This document shows positions 35,407 to 44,131 of a stretch of 64,000 nt of DNA, piece by piece. The notes under the pieces were generated by a model that worked only from the letters and a program-made list of their open reading frames with translations, was not told the origin of the DNA and made no database searches. The position numbers and the translations under genes are program-made. The stretch's first letter is position 1; each line of letters begins with the position of its first letter. Origin of the DNA: Phycisphaerales bacterium (lineage in GTDB: Bacteria > Planctomycetota > Phycisphaerae > Phycisphaerales > UBA1924). The stretch is from positions 1 to 64,000 of the forward strand of contig JADLCX010000023.1 in NCBI GenBank assembly GCA_020846975.1, written 5' to 3'.

Positions 35407-36018
35407 TCAACCTCGCGTTCCATCACCGCACGATCCCCCGCCCCCGCAGCACCGCGGCTGCACCGCCGGCACGCCCCCTTCCGCCGGCCCTTCCCTCCTC
35501 AACTTCACCATCGTCAACCGCATCCCCGCCTGCTCTCGCCGCTCGTACCGCGCCTCGTCCATCACCGACTGGATGATGTGCACCCCCAGCCCGCCCGGAC
35601 GAACCTCCGCCAGGTCCCGGCTCTTGATCGTCGTCGGGTCCACCTGCTGCGCCTCATCCTCGATCACGATCCGGATCATCGCCGGGTACTTCCCCTCGCA
35701 CCCGCACCCTTCCGCGCCCGGACCCCACCCGTTGCCCTCCGGATACACCCGCACCCAGATCGGCCGGTGCGGATCGCGGTTGTACCCGTGACGGATCACG
35801 TTGCACAGCGCCTCGTCCACCGCCAACGCCACCTGCCCCGCCGCCTCTTCTGGAAACCCCAGCCGCTTGGTTACCGCCGCCACCATCTCCCGCGCCGCGC
35901 TCAAAAACAGCGGATTGCTCCTCAACTCCAGCGAGAGCTGCGCCGGTCCCGTCGGGTGCGCCGAATCCGGCCCCGTTGTCGCGGTGTTCGTCACGTGCTG
36001 GGCTTGGACGTTGCTCAT
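35407..36018 (-). CDS. RsbW-like serine kinase / anti-sigma regulatory factor
   Basis: A 203-residue GHKL ATPase. The N box (QVALAVDEALCNVIRHGYN, Asn and Glu) and the G1 box (LAEVRPGGLGVHIIQSVMDEARYE) are clear, with the middle insertion PEGNGWGPGAEGCGCEGKYPAM. The family (RsbW, SpoIIAB) binds ATP and phosphorylates a STAS partner and/or holds a sigma factor. The C-terminal 45 residues are Cys/Gly-rich (QPRCCGGGGSCGDG) and are extra to the domain. ATG 36018 is used as residues upstream are filler. The STAS gene follows, then MlaE. Confidence 0.9.
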   Translation of the reverse strand: MSNVQAQHVTNTATTGPDSAHPTGPAQLSLELRSNPLFLSAAREMVAAVTKRLGFPEEAAGQVALAVDEALCNVIRHGYNRDPHRPIWVRVYPEGNGWGPGAEGCGCEGKYPAMIRIVIEDEAQQVDPTTIKSRDLAEVRPGGLGVHIIQSVMDEARYERREQAGMRLTMVKLRREGPAEGGVPAVQPRCCGGGGSCGDGTRG

Positions 36019-36101
36019 CGACTTGCCCTGATCGAACCCGCCCCCTTCGCTCCTCGTCGAATCATCCAGCGTTCGACTCTCCCACGGACCCTCGCACCCT
36101 C

Positions 36102-36479
36102 TTATCGGTTCGATACCCGGCTCTCCCGATCGGTTCCGCCCCGATCGAACCACTCCACCCACCGCTGCACCGCCTCCGAACGTCCCGCCCGGCGCGCCGA
36201 GTGATCGTATCCGAGTGTCTGCCCCGTCCGATGCTCCAGCGCGCGGATGCTCAGCAGCCGCTCCGCGGGGTCATCGCTGTCCAGCGCGCGGATCAGCGAC
36301 CTCAGCGAATCCCGGTCATGCTTCTGCGCCGCCTCCTGAATCGCCAGCAGTCTCGACGACGGGTCCGGCCGGTCGAAACTCGCCTCCTGCGGCACGCCCG
36401 CGCAGCCCCACGGCCACAGCGAACACCCCGCGGCGATCGCCAGCACGACGTTCACGCAGCCGCCACACCTCACGCCCAC
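36102..36479 (-). CDS. Small exported HEAT-like protein
   Basis: A 125-residue protein. GTG 36479 is chosen because GGGAGG lies 9 nt upstream. A hydrophobic N-terminus with several cysteines ([15 protein letters not shown]) could be a signal or lipoprotein sequence. The body ([45 protein letters not shown]) has the spacing of a HEAT/armadillo repeat, read here as [33 protein letters not shown]. It begins a transcription direction shared with the RsbW-like gene. Function unknown. Confidence 0.65.
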   Translation of the reverse strand: MGVRCGGCVNVVLAIAAGCSLWPWGCAGVPQEASFDRPDPSSRLLAIQEAAQKHDRDSLRSLIRALDSDDPAERLLSIRALEHRTGQTLGYDHSARRAGRSEAVQRWVEWFDRGGTDRESRVSNR

Positions 36480-36582
36480 ATCATACAACCTCCCGCGCGC
36501 CCCTGCTGTTCCTCCCTCCTGTCCGCCCAACGCTCCTACCCTCCGCACTCGCGACCTCCCCGCCCTTCGACAGCGCCCCCGC

Positions 36583-38196
36583 ATGTCCAAATCCCCGACG
36601 AACACCTTTCCCCACGACGAAGTCATCGCCATCCTCGACTTCGGCAGCCAGACCGCCCAGCTCATCGCCCGCCGCGTCCGCGAGGCCGGCGCGTTCAGCG
36701 TGCTCATGGCCCCGAGCGTCACGCCCGACCAACTCCGCGCCATCCGGCCCAAGGGCATCATCCTCTCCGGCGGGCCCTCCAGCGTCTACGAACCCGGCGC
36801 GCCCACCTGCGACCCCGCCATCCTCGACCTCGGAATCCCCGTCCTCGGCATCTGCTACGGAATGCAGCTCGCCTGCCGACTCATGGGCTTCACCGTCGAT
36901 CGCGCCGAACAACGCGAGTTCGGCCGCGCGAGCCTCCACATCAAGGACCGCTCAGACCTCTTCGGCGCGATCCCCGAGAAGACCGCCGTCTGGATGAGCC
37001 ACGGCGATCAGGTCCAGGCCGCGGGTATGCCGGCTCCCCGAGCCGGCTCCTCGCCGCTGCCCCAACTCCACGTCCTCGCCTCCACCGACACCTGCCCCCT
37101 CGCCGCGATCCGCCTCGACCAACCCGGCCGCACCTTCTACGGCGTCCAGTTCCACCCCGAGGTCACCCACACGCCCCACGGCGTGGACATCCTCCGAAAC
37201 TTCCTCTACGAGGTCTGCAAGTGCGCAGGCTCCTGGAAGATGGCCGACTTCCTCGACACCGAAGTCCGCCGCATCCGCGAGCGCGTCGGCGACCGCGGCG
37301 TCATCTGCGGCCTCTCCGGCGGCGTCGATTCCTCCGTCTGTGCCGCCCTGCTCCACCGCGCCATCGGCGACCAGCTCACCTGCGTCTTCATCGACACCGG
37401 CCTGCTCCGCAAGAACGAGCGGGAACTCGTCGAGACCACCTTCCGCGACCACTTCCGCGTTCGGCTCCGCGTCATCGACGCCTCCGAGCAGTTCCTCGCC
37501 GACCTGAACGACCAGACCGACCCCCAGGAGAAGCGCCTCCGCATCGGCTCCCGGTTCATCCGCGTCTTCGAGCAGGCCGAGCGCGAACTCGCCGGCGCCG
37601 GCGTCCACTTCCTCGCCCAGGGCACGCTCTACCCCGACGTCATCGAGTCCGGACACGGCCACGCCGGCCAGTCCGCCAGCATCAAACTCCACCACAACGT
37701 CGGCGGCCTCCCCGACGACCTCAAGTTCGAGCTCCTCGAGCCCCTCCGCGACCTGTTCAAGGACGAAGTCCGCAAACTCGGCGAGGTGCTCGGGCTCCCC
37801 GATCAGATCATCTGGCGGCACCCATTCCCCGGCCCGGGCCTCGCCGTCCGCATCCTCGGCGAAGTCACCAGGCCCAAGCTCGACCTGCTCCGCGAGTGCG
37901 ACGAGATCCTGCTCGAGGAGATCGTCGCCAACAACCTCTACCGCAGCACCAGCCAGGTCTTCGCCGTCCTCCTGCCCGTCAAGAGCGTCGGCGTCATGGG
38001 CGACGGACGCACCTACGAGAGCTGCGTCGCCATCCGCGCCGTCGAGACCCAGGACTTCATGACCGCCGATTGGGCACGCATCCCCTTCGACGTCCTCGCC
38101 AACATCTCCAACCGCATCATCAACGAAGTCCGCGGCGTCAACCGCGTCGTCTACGACATCTCCAGCAAGCCCCCCGCGACCATCGAGTGGGAGTGA
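36583..38196 (+). CDS. guaA: GMP synthase (glutamine-hydrolysing)
   Basis: A 537-residue enzyme that aminates XMP to GMP. The glutamine amidotransferase part has [25 protein letters not shown], nucleophile in [16 protein letters not shown], and [11 protein letters not shown]. The ATP pyrophosphatase part has [17 protein letters not shown], and the end is the dimerisation domain ([31 protein letters not shown]). Between [11 protein letters not shown] and LASTDTCP there are about 11 residues more than in E. coli, coded by a palindrome at 37029-37047. All catalytic elements are intact. Confidence 0.96.
   Translation: MSKSPTNTFPHDEVIAILDFGSQTAQLIARRVREAGAFSVLMAPSVTPDQLRAIRPKGIILSGGPSSVYEPGAPTCDPAILDLGIPVLGICYGMQLACRLMGFTVDRAEQREFGRASLHIKDRSDLFGAIPEKTAVWMSHGDQVQAAGMPAPRAGSSPLPQLHVLASTDTCPLAAIRLDQPGRTFYGVQFHPEVTHTPHGVDILRNFLYEVCKCAGSWKMADFLDTEVRRIRERVGDRGVICGLSGGVDSSVCAALLHRAIGDQLTCVFIDTGLLRKNERELVETTFRDHFRVRLRVIDASEQFLADLNDQTDPQEKRLRIGSRFIRVFEQAERELAGAGVHFLAQGTLYPDVIESGHGHAGQSASIKLHHNVGGLPDDLKFELLEPLRDLFKDEVRKLGEVLGLPDQIIWRHPFPGPGLAVRILGEVTRPKLDLLRECDEILLEEIVANNLYRSTSQVFAVLLPVKSVGVMGDGRTYESCVAIRAVETQDFMTADWARIPFDVLANISNRIINEVRGVNRVVYDISSKPPATIEWE
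37029..37047 (+). repeat. Palindromic element inside guaA (in frame)
   Basis: GCCGGCTC (37029-37036) pairs with GAGCCGGC (37040-37047) around CCC. It lies in a loop of the amidotransferase domain where guaA proteins from other bacteria have fewer residues. The same unit, one base different, stands before fusA at 62103-62121. Confidence 0.6.
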
Positions 38197-38202
38197 GCGT
38201 GG

Positions 38203-38249
38203 CATCGGCATCCCTGCCGATGTGCGACCCGCCGGGTCAACCCCGGCGG
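38203..38249 (+). terminator. Two hairpins after guaA
   Basis: CATCGGC (38203-38209)/GCCGATG (38216-38222) with loop ATCCCT, and CCGCCGGG (38229-38236)/CCCGGCGG (38242-38249) with loop TCAAC, are both perfect. They lie between convergent genes, so a two-way terminator is likely, though there is no T-run. A pair of dispersed palindromes is the alternative. Confidence 0.5.
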
Positions 38250-38304
38250 ATTGCAAAGATCTGCATCAACTCCTCGATCGTGCGCAACGGAACTCGAGCA
38301 GAAC

Positions 38305-38850
38305 TCACCGGTGCTCGAAGATCGTCTGCGTCCGAACCACCACGCCCCCGTGCGCCAACAGGTGATACGCCTGCGCGTGCACTTCCTTCGCCAGACGCTG
38401 CACATCCAGCATCGACAGGTTCTTGCCCCCGTCCACGTCGCTCCACCGATGGATCAGCGCGCCGGTCTCCTTCGCGAAGTCCACCATCTCGTCGTACGTC
38501 GCCGCGAACAGGTTCTCGCCCAGCGTCTCGGTCTGCACGCTGGTCATGTACGTCACACGCTCCGGCGCGAACTTGTGCTCGAACTCGTGCTCGCCCGAGC
38601 ACAGGAAGCTCGTCACCGCCCCGTCCATCGGCACGCCGCCCTCCTGCTCCGTGACCAGTTCCGACGTGCAGAACCCGTCGTGCTTGAACCTCATCACGTG
38701 CCCGCCCGGCGTGATCCACGACTCCAACTCGTACTGCCCGTGCGTGATCGTTCTCCGGCCCTTCAGGTTGAAGTGCTCCGGGTGCAGCGCCCGCCGGTAC
38801 AGAAGCAGTTGGTACGTCTGCAGGCTGTTCAATCGAACTTGTGAGCTCAT
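38305..38850 (-). CDS. Uncharacterised protein, DUF2617-like
   Basis: A 181-residue soluble protein. The opening QTYQLLLYRRALHPEHFNLKGRR followed by HVMRFKHDGFCTSELV resembles DUF2617 proteins, which I recall as having a 'Y-x-R-x-LHPE-x-F' start. This is a memory-based match, so treat it as tentative. The rest has a Phe/His/Glu-rich stretch (FLCSGEHEFEHKF) and a helical end (LAKEVHAQAYHLLAH). It ends convergent with guaA. A weak minus-strand promoter may lie in the AT-rich region upstream. Confidence 0.75.
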   Translation of the reverse strand: MSSQVRLNSLQTYQLLLYRRALHPEHFNLKGRRTITHGQYELESWITPGGHVMRFKHDGFCTSELVTEQEGGVPMDGAVTSFLCSGEHEFEHKFAPERVTYMTSVQTETLGENLFAATYDEMVDFAKETGALIHRWSDVDGGKNLSMLDVQRLAKEVHAQAYHLLAHGGVVVRTQTIFEHR

Positions 38851-39061
38851 GGATGTTCCCGCTCCGGATCAGACGCCAGTCCGCGTTCAAACGGACCGCG
38901 ATTGCCCGAGCGCCCGCGCCTCGATCATGGATGCGCCGACCGACCCAACTCTCTCTTCCCTCGCGGCCGGCCACTCCCGGCCCAAGCGTTCATTTGGGTC
39001 CGTATTGTGCAAACGTTCTCTAAAGAATGCAAGAGTTTCTTTTCCGATTTTCCCAACAATC

Positions 39062-39074
39062 TGTAGTTACTACA
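39062..39074. promoter_or_regulatory. 13-nt inverted repeat, possible operator
   Basis: TGTAGTTACTACA reads the same on both strands except for its central base. It lies between two divergent genes, in AT-richer DNA, about 210 nt after the start of the DUF2617-like gene and 310 nt before the TraB/GumN-like gene. The size and symmetry suit a dimeric repressor. Confidence 0.45.
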
Positions 39075-39317
39075 CCTTGCCTACCCACAATAGGTAGTTG
39101 GTTCCCACTTCTCAGAGCATCGAGCCCACCCGTTTCGGCGGCGTCAACCGAGCACGCGCACCGCACCCACAACGTCCACGATTCGCCTCCTGTCACCTCT
39201 TCGGTTCCCCAGACTGACGCGTTGACAACCCCACCCTCCCGCTCCACAAGCACTCCACATCCCAACCCGTGCCCTGACAAGACCTTATCAAAATCGATCC
39301 AATCTCTGCAAAATGTC

Positions 39318-39346
39318 TGGACAAAGTTTGGTATTTCTGGTACACT
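39318..39346 (+). promoter_or_regulatory. Promoter of the TraB/GumN-like gene
   Basis: TGGACA (39318-39323), a 17-nt spacer and TACACT (39341-39346), with TG one base before the -10 (extended -10). Transcription would start near 39353, giving a leader of about 33 nt with GGAG 6 nt before the GTG. The spacer and -10 carry TGGTATTTCTGGTA, shared with a promoter at 61626-61643. Confidence 0.6.
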
Positions 39347-39385
39347 CTCGCGATTCCTCCCATCCCCGTCCTTCCGGAGCCCCAC

Positions 39386-40690
39386 GTGATCCGCCTCGTC
39401 GCCCTCGCCCTCATCGCCCTCGGCCTGCCCCACTCCGCGGCCATCGCCCAGGCTCCCGCCCCCACGCGCTACTTCCAGCAGGTGGAAGCCGACGATGGCC
39501 ACACCCTCACCATGCAACTCGCCATGCGCCGCTTCGACCGCGCCGCCGATGGCCGCACCGTCTGGCTCGCCGCGATGGTCCACATCGGTGACAAGTCGTT
39601 CTACAAGTCGGTCCAGGAGAAACTCGACGCCCTCGATCTGGTGCTCTTCGAGGGTGTCCGTCCGCCCGGCGGCGGCCGCGCCGAGTTTGACCTGCGCCCC
39701 AAGGACGACGCCGCGAAGGTCGAACAGACCCAGCGCCGCATCCGCTTCCTTGCCATCGCCTCCGAACTCCACAGACGAGCTCACGGCAAACTCCCCGAGA
39801 CCATCGAACAACTCCTCGACGGTTCCTCCGCGCGCGTCGCCGAGTTCACCCGCGCGAACCTCAACGACTCCTGGGAACACAGCCTGATCCTCCGCCTTCA
39901 ACCGCCCGCGGCCCCCGAAGGCGAGTCCAGGCTGGAGATCACCAGCCTCGGCGCGGACGGCGCGCCCGGCGGCGACAACGCCGCCGCCGATATCCGCCTC
40001 TCCGACCTCCCGCCGCTCAAGCCGAGCGAGATCCCCAGGCCCGGCCAGAACCGCTCCCTCCAGCAGAACCTCGCCTCCGCGCTCGGCCTGTCCTTCCAAC
40101 TCGACGTGATGTCCCACGACCGGCCCAACTGGCGATCCAGCGACCTCTCCGTCGACCAGATCCAGGAGCGGCTGGGCATGGCCGGCGCCGATGCCGACGC
40201 CCTCTTCGACATGCTCGACGGGTCGAGTTTCTCCGGCGGCGTCGCCAAACTCGTGCTCGGCCTCATCAAGCTCTTCCCCAGCGCCCGCGTCTACGGCAAG
40301 ATCGCCCTCATGCAGGCCATGCTCCGCTCCGACGACCTGCTGGTCATCACACCCAGGATCATGGCCGAGACCTTCGATGTCATCCTCAACGACCGCAACG
40401 CCGTGGTCCTCAGCGACCTGAACAACGCCCTCGAATCCGAGCCGAACCTCAAACGCATCGCCATCATCTACGGCGGAGCCCACATGCCCGGCATCGAGAA
40501 GGGCCTGGCCGACCTCGGGTTCAAGGATGTCGCCGTCGAATGGCACGACGCGATCCGCCTCGACCTCAAGTCCTCCGGATTCACCGCCGCACAGGGCCGC
40601 GAGATCAGCTCAACCATCGGCCGACAACTCGACAGCCAGATCAAGGCGGCCAAACGCAAGAGCAGGAACAAGAAGCCACGCAAGGATTAG
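39386..40690 (+). CDS. Exported TraB/GumN-like protein
   Basis: A 434-residue protein. GTG 39386 has GGAG 6 nt upstream and opens a signal peptide (LVALALIALGLPHSAAIAQA). The family pattern is VWLAAMVHIGDKSFYKSVQEKLDALDLVLFEGV at the front, read as MVHIGDKSFY and LDLVLFEGV, and IIYGGAHMPGIEKGLADLGF near the end, with a helical middle. TraB/PrgY/GumN proteins have been linked to pheromone inactivation or metal-dependent peptidase activity, with the catalytic pair being the His of HIGD and the GGAH. The insert near residue 90-160 is extra. The promoter has a shared motif. Confidence 0.85.
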   Translation: MIRLVALALIALGLPHSAAIAQAPAPTRYFQQVEADDGHTLTMQLAMRRFDRAADGRTVWLAAMVHIGDKSFYKSVQEKLDALDLVLFEGVRPPGGGRAEFDLRPKDDAAKVEQTQRRIRFLAIASELHRRAHGKLPETIEQLLDGSSARVAEFTRANLNDSWEHSLILRLQPPAAPEGESRLEITSLGADGAPGGDNAAADIRLSDLPPLKPSEIPRPGQNRSLQQNLASALGLSFQLDVMSHDRPNWRSSDLSVDQIQERLGMAGADADALFDMLDGSSFSGGVAKLVLGLIKLFPSARVYGKIALMQAMLRSDDLLVITPRIMAETFDVILNDRNAVVLSDLNNALESEPNLKRIAIIYGGAHMPGIEKGLADLGFKDVAVEWHDAIRLDLKSSGFTAAQGREISSTIGRQLDSQIKAAKRKSRNKKPRKD

Positions 40691-40731
40691 CCCGGACAGG
40701 CTCGGGGGAACATCGCGGGCTGGGGCGGGCG

Positions 40732-41505
40732 CTACAAACGACGCACGTCCTCCGCGCGCACGCTCAGCACCCTGAGCCCGCCCCAGCTTGCCAACTCGCC
40801 CCGCACCTCCACCGGATCGGCGATCAGCGCATGAAGCGCCGGATCGATCGGCCCGCCCGCCGCATCGCGCAGAAGGTAGTAAACCCTCCCTCCGCCGGCA
40901 TCACCCGTCACCAGCATCGGCGGAATCCCGCCGCGGATGCACAGCGTCGCGCACTCCTTGTGCGTCTTGCCCTCCCCGGGCTTCATCGCGCCGAGGTAGC
41001 ACTTCGAGTCCACGATCTCCCCGCGCAGCGCCACCCGCCCCAAGCGCTCGACCCGCGGCGCATCCACCACCTCGCCGGCCACGGCCACCACCGCGCTCTC
41101 GACCGGTTCGATCTCCAGCATCCGTCGCCCGTCCCGCTCCAGCGGCCATCCCGTCACCTCCACCGTCTTTGAGTCGAACGCAACCGCCCGCTCCCCCAGG
41201 CCGCGCTTGCCCATCTCGACCAGCAACACGGCACCCATCTCCCCATCCACCCCGCGTGTGAACAGAATCGGGTACGGCCGCGCCACGATCACGCCCCGAA
41301 GCGTCATCGGCTTGAGCGTGTCCCACGTCCCCTCGCCCGGTGAGTGCTGCGATCTCGCCCACACGAAACTCAGCCCGCACGCGATCCACAGCGTCGTGGG
41401 CACCGCCCACCGCAGAAACACCTTCTGCCGCCGCGGCACGCGCAGGTAGCCGACGTACAACTCATCGCTCGCTCGACCACGATCGGAAGGGGTGATGTCA
41501 GTCAT
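40732..41505 (-). CDS. Membrane-anchored cysteine-motif protein of the Rieske operon
   Basis: A 257-residue protein. ATG 41505 lies within the last codons of the upstream Rieske gene (8-nt overlap). One membrane helix (FLRWAVPTTLWIACGLSFVWA) precedes an extracytoplasmic domain with beta-strands. The signature is KCYLGAMKPGEGKTHKECATLCIRGGIPPML, read as KCYLGAMKPG, HKECATLCIRGG, with three cysteines. I recall this Cys motif in proteins encoded next to Rieske/ferric-reductase-like genes, and infer a redox or metal role. No experiment is known to me. Confidence 0.78.
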   Translation of the reverse strand: MTDITPSDRGRASDELYVGYLRVPRRQKVFLRWAVPTTLWIACGLSFVWARSQHSPGEGTWDTLKPMTLRGVIVARPYPILFTRGVDGEMGAVLLVEMGKRGLGERAVAFDSKTVEVTGWPLERDGRRMLEIEPVESAVVAVAGEVVDAPRVERLGRVALRGEIVDSKCYLGAMKPGEGKTHKECATLCIRGGIPPMLVTGDAGGGRVYYLLRDAAGGPIDPALHALIADPVEVRGELASWGGLRVLSVRAEDVRRL

Positions 41506-42565
41506 GGCTCGGTTCCGGTATGCGCGCCGGCTCGGTCGGCGTTCCCTCCGGCAGCGCGCGGGCATTCACCTGCACGCGCCCCGCCACGATGCGAACCTGG
41601 TACGTCGCGATCTTCTCCTTGAACGGCGGCGGCGAACACCCATCGCCCGGCCGGTACTGCCACCCGTGCCACGGGCACGTGATGCACCCGCCGACGATCT
41701 TCCCTTCACCCAGCGGCCCGCCCTGGTGCTTGCACACATCCGCGACCGCCGACACGCTCCCGCCGTGCCTGAACACCGCGATCCGCTCCCCGCCGACCGT
41801 GCACACCGTCCGCGCCCGATCGTCGGGAATCTCCGCCGGCGCTCCGACATCGATCCATTCCCCATCCCCTTGGCCCTTCGTTCCGGCCGCCGCATCACGC
41901 CGCACGTCCCTCCCACCCGCCGCCATGTGCAGCGAGCACACCGTGACCACGCCCACGAACATCGCGCCCGTTCCGAGCACCCCTCGATCGCTCTGGAGCG
42001 CGCCCAGCGCTACGTGCCCCACCACCAGCGCGTACGCGACGTACACCATCATGTGCAGCCGCTTCCACACCCTCGCCGACAGGTTCCTCAACCAGAAGTC
42101 GTGGCTCGTCGCGGCCATCAGAAACAGCACCACGAGCGCGCCCGCGCCCAGCGACTGGAACGGGAACGCCGACAGCGAGCCGTAGCTCGTGTTGCTCGTC
42201 AAGAACGACACCAGCGGGTTCACCACGCCGAATCCGTGGTAGTACCCGAGCGCCATCACGCCGTGCCCCAGCGCGACCAGGAACGTGATCACCCCCAGAT
42301 GCCGCCGGTTGTACAGGAGCGGCAGAAACCGCCGGTCGATCCGTGCCAGCGGTCCGATGCACAGCACGATGTGCAGCAGCACGATCGCGCACGAGCCCAG
42401 CGCGCGGATCACCAGCACCTCATCGCTGAACGCCCGCGCGCCGGCCCAAAGGCCCTTCGATACCCCGATGAACACCCCGATGTACCCGACCGCCGCCGCC
42501 GCGACCACGGCGTCGTACACCCGCTTGTGACGGTTCCACTGAACGGGTGTGTAGCCTGCGCTCAT
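41498..42565 (-). CDS. Ferric-reductase-like membrane protein with C-terminal Rieske domain
   Basis: A 355-residue protein. About six membrane segments in the first 220 residues carry His residues placed as in ferric-reductase-like heme b domains (LLHIVLCIGPL, LVALGHGVMALGYYHG, RLHMMVYVAYALVVGHVALG). The last 100 residues are a Rieske [2Fe-2S] domain: VCKHQGGPLGEG gives CxH and CITCPWHGWQYRPGDG gives the second CxxH pair. It would pass electrons across the membrane. It starts with an ATGA overlap with the small protein upstream. Confidence 0.9.
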   Translation of the reverse strand: MSAGYTPVQWNRHKRVYDAVVAAAAVGYIGVFIGVSKGLWAGARAFSDEVLVIRALGSCAIVLLHIVLCIGPLARIDRRFLPLLYNRRHLGVITFLVALGHGVMALGYYHGFGVVNPLVSFLTSNTSYGSLSAFPFQSLGAGALVVLFLMAATSHDFWLRNLSARVWKRLHMMVYVAYALVVGHVALGALQSDRGVLGTGAMFVGVVTVCSLHMAAGGRDVRRDAAAGTKGQGDGEWIDVGAPAEIPDDRARTVCTVGGERIAVFRHGGSVSAVADVCKHQGGPLGEGKIVGGCITCPWHGWQYRPGDGCSPPPFKEKIATYQVRIVAGRVQVNARALPEGTPTEPARIPEPSHD

Positions 42566-42711
42566 CGACGATGCCCCCCGTTCGGCGCCGGCTCCCGCAG
42601 CGCATCCCGTGCTCGCTCACGAGCCGCCAGCGCGGCGATCAACACGCCGATCGCGATCGGCGTGAGCGCCAACCACATCCACAGGTGCGTCCGACGCAAC
42701 GACCTTGTCAC
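42562..42711 (-). CDS. Small membrane protein, Rieske operon
   Basis: A 49-residue protein from GTG 42711. It has one membrane helix (LWMWLALTPIAIGVLIAALAA) after a basic start and a charged end. AAAGGG stands 6 nt upstream. It overlaps the preceding gene by 4 nt (GTGA) and the Rieske gene by 4 nt (ATGA), so it is coupled on both sides. Too short to name. Confidence 0.7.
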   Translation of the reverse strand: MTRSLRRTHLWMWLALTPIAIGVLIAALAARERARDALREPAPNGGHRR

Positions 42712-42929
42712 GTTCGCCCTTTCTCCGCCCCCGCCCGGAGCCACTTCGCCAGCAGCCACGGCCACAGCGCCACCGCGCCCGGCAGGATCACCAGCCGAAA
42801 CCCCATCGGCGCGTGCCGAGCCGCCTCATCGACCCGCCCGACGCCCCGCAGCACAAACGCCGCGCCGAACACAAGCCCAGCCCCCGCATACGCACCCGCC
42901 GCGAGCAGAATGACCATGGCCGGATCCAT
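42708..42929 (-). CDS. Small membrane protein, first gene of the Rieske operon
   Basis: A 73-residue protein from ATG 42929, with GGAGGT 4 nt upstream. Two membrane segments (AMVILLAAGAYAGAGLVFGAAFVL and FRLVILPGAVALWPWLLAKWL) flank a short polar loop. Two-helix proteins of this size beside heme b membrane proteins can act as assembly or accessory subunits, which is inference. It overlaps the next gene by GTGA. Confidence 0.75.
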   Translation of the reverse strand: MDPAMVILLAAGAYAGAGLVFGAAFVLRGVGRVDEAARHAPMGFRLVILPGAVALWPWLLAKWLRAGAEKGRT

Positions 42930-42963
42930 CTCCACCTCCGATGCCGCCCCGCCCCATTCGGTT

Positions 42964-43884
42964 TCAGCCTTCCCACCCGGGACCCGAATCGACCGACCGC
43001 AGCCCAAGCGCGCCGGCCATCCGGTGGACCTGCCCCAGGAGCCCCAGGCGAGGAGGATCGGCCGCGTTGTGCCGCAGCACGATCACCGTCGCGTCGTCAT
43101 CCAGAGCCTCTCTGCCCGTCCGCACCGCCACTCGCTGACGGATCGCCTCACCGAGGTCGTTCTCCATCCCCATCGAACATCCCTTCACCAGATCAAGCAG
43201 ACCTTCCTCACCCAGTTCGTTCCCATCACGATCCCTTGCCTCGATCAACGCATCCGTGTACAGAACCAGCACGTCCCCCTCTTCCAGCCGCACCGCGAAC
43301 TGTTCATAGTCGGTCGGGTCGAGAATCCCCAGCGGCAGGTTCGCGATGCCGATTGCGCCGGGCCCTCGCTCCGTGGTGTTTCTCCCCCCAGGCGACCGCG
43401 AATCCAGCAGTTCCCAGCCCTGATACGACGCCCGATGGATCAGCGGCCGCGGATGCCCCGCGTTGCACACGATCATGTGGTCCGTCGGCGCGAAGTACGT
43501 CAGCAGGAGCGCGGTCGCGAACCGCCCCGCAATCCCGAGACTCGATAGCTCTCCGTTCAACGCGACCGCGAACCGCGTCTGGTCGGCGGTGTTGATGTGC
43601 CGCCGCATCAGCGCCCGCAGCGCTCGCGCGATCTCCGCGACCTGCTCCCCGTGCCCCGAGACATCCGCGAGCACGAACCGCGTGATGAGCCCCGCCGCGC
43701 AGTTCGACAGATAGTAGATGTCCCCGCCCCGTTCGGACTGCTCGTGCGGCACGCTCCAGACGTGCACATCGTGCCCGGGAACCGATACGCGCCCGTCGAA
43801 CGCCCGGCTGCCCCCCCACACCTCCATGCACGCAAGGTCGTGAACGCCCTCCATCGCCCCTGTCTGGTTCGCTTCGCTCGTCAT
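42964..43884 (-). CDS. SpoIIE/RsbU-type PP2C serine phosphatase
   Basis: A 306-residue PPM phosphatase that would dephosphorylate a STAS protein. ATG 43884 is chosen because GGAGA lies 5 nt upstream. Metal-binding acids are in GGDIYYL and FVLADVSGHGEQVAEIA, with later motifs NAGHPRPLIH, GIGIANLPLGI and VLYTDALIEARD. The last acid motif is LDDDATVIVLR. There is no sensor domain, only a short N-terminal part of about 60 residues. The phosphatase could serve the RsbW/STAS pair 7 kb away, but that is inference. It lies just upstream of the Rieske operon in the same direction. Confidence 0.9.
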   Translation of the reverse strand: MTSEANQTGAMEGVHDLACMEVWGGSRAFDGRVSVPGHDVHVWSVPHEQSERGGDIYYLSNCAAGLITRFVLADVSGHGEQVAEIARALRALMRRHINTADQTRFAVALNGELSSLGIAGRFATALLLTYFAPTDHMIVCNAGHPRPLIHRASYQGWELLDSRSPGGRNTTERGPGAIGIANLPLGILDPTDYEQFAVRLEEGDVLVLYTDALIEARDRDGNELGEEGLLDLVKGCSMGMENDLGEAIRQRVAVRTGREALDDDATVIVLRHNAADPPRLGLLGQVHRMAGALGLRSVDSGPGWEG

Positions 43885-44131
43885 CGGCCTCTCCGTCTGC
43901 GGTTGCACCATGGCCATCCGGTTTGGATGCCGCGCCTCGCTTCCCGGTCGCTCCTCCGCACCGCGACCGTCTCCCGCGAAACCCATCGCCTGCGCCGGCA
44001 TCTGACCCCCCGGCCGCGGCACGTTCGCCGTGGAGCCTCGTTCCAACCCAAACCCACCGGCGATCGACGCCCGGACACGCGCCCCAGTCCTTCTCGCGTT
44101 CCGGCGCCGATCGCCCACAAGGCCAACCACC

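Larger units (their letters stand above)
38851..39385. other. 535-nt AT-richer intergenic region
   Basis: No gene is seen. The part at 39000-39100 and 39280-39350 is clearly richer in A+T than the surrounding DNA. It holds a perfect 13-nt inverted repeat (39062-39074), a TTGACA near 39221 with no good -10, and a well-placed promoter for the downstream gene (39318-39346). Confidence 0.6.

Noticed and set aside
36952..38256. A 434-residue minus-strand frame opposite guaA
   Set aside because: It is a low-complexity Asp/Val/Ala/Glu product that mirrors guaA, which has all catalytic motifs.
35976..38654. An 892-residue plus-strand frame across several genes
   Set aside because: It overlaps the RsbW-like gene, guaA and the DUF2617-like gene out of frame and is almost all Arg/Pro.
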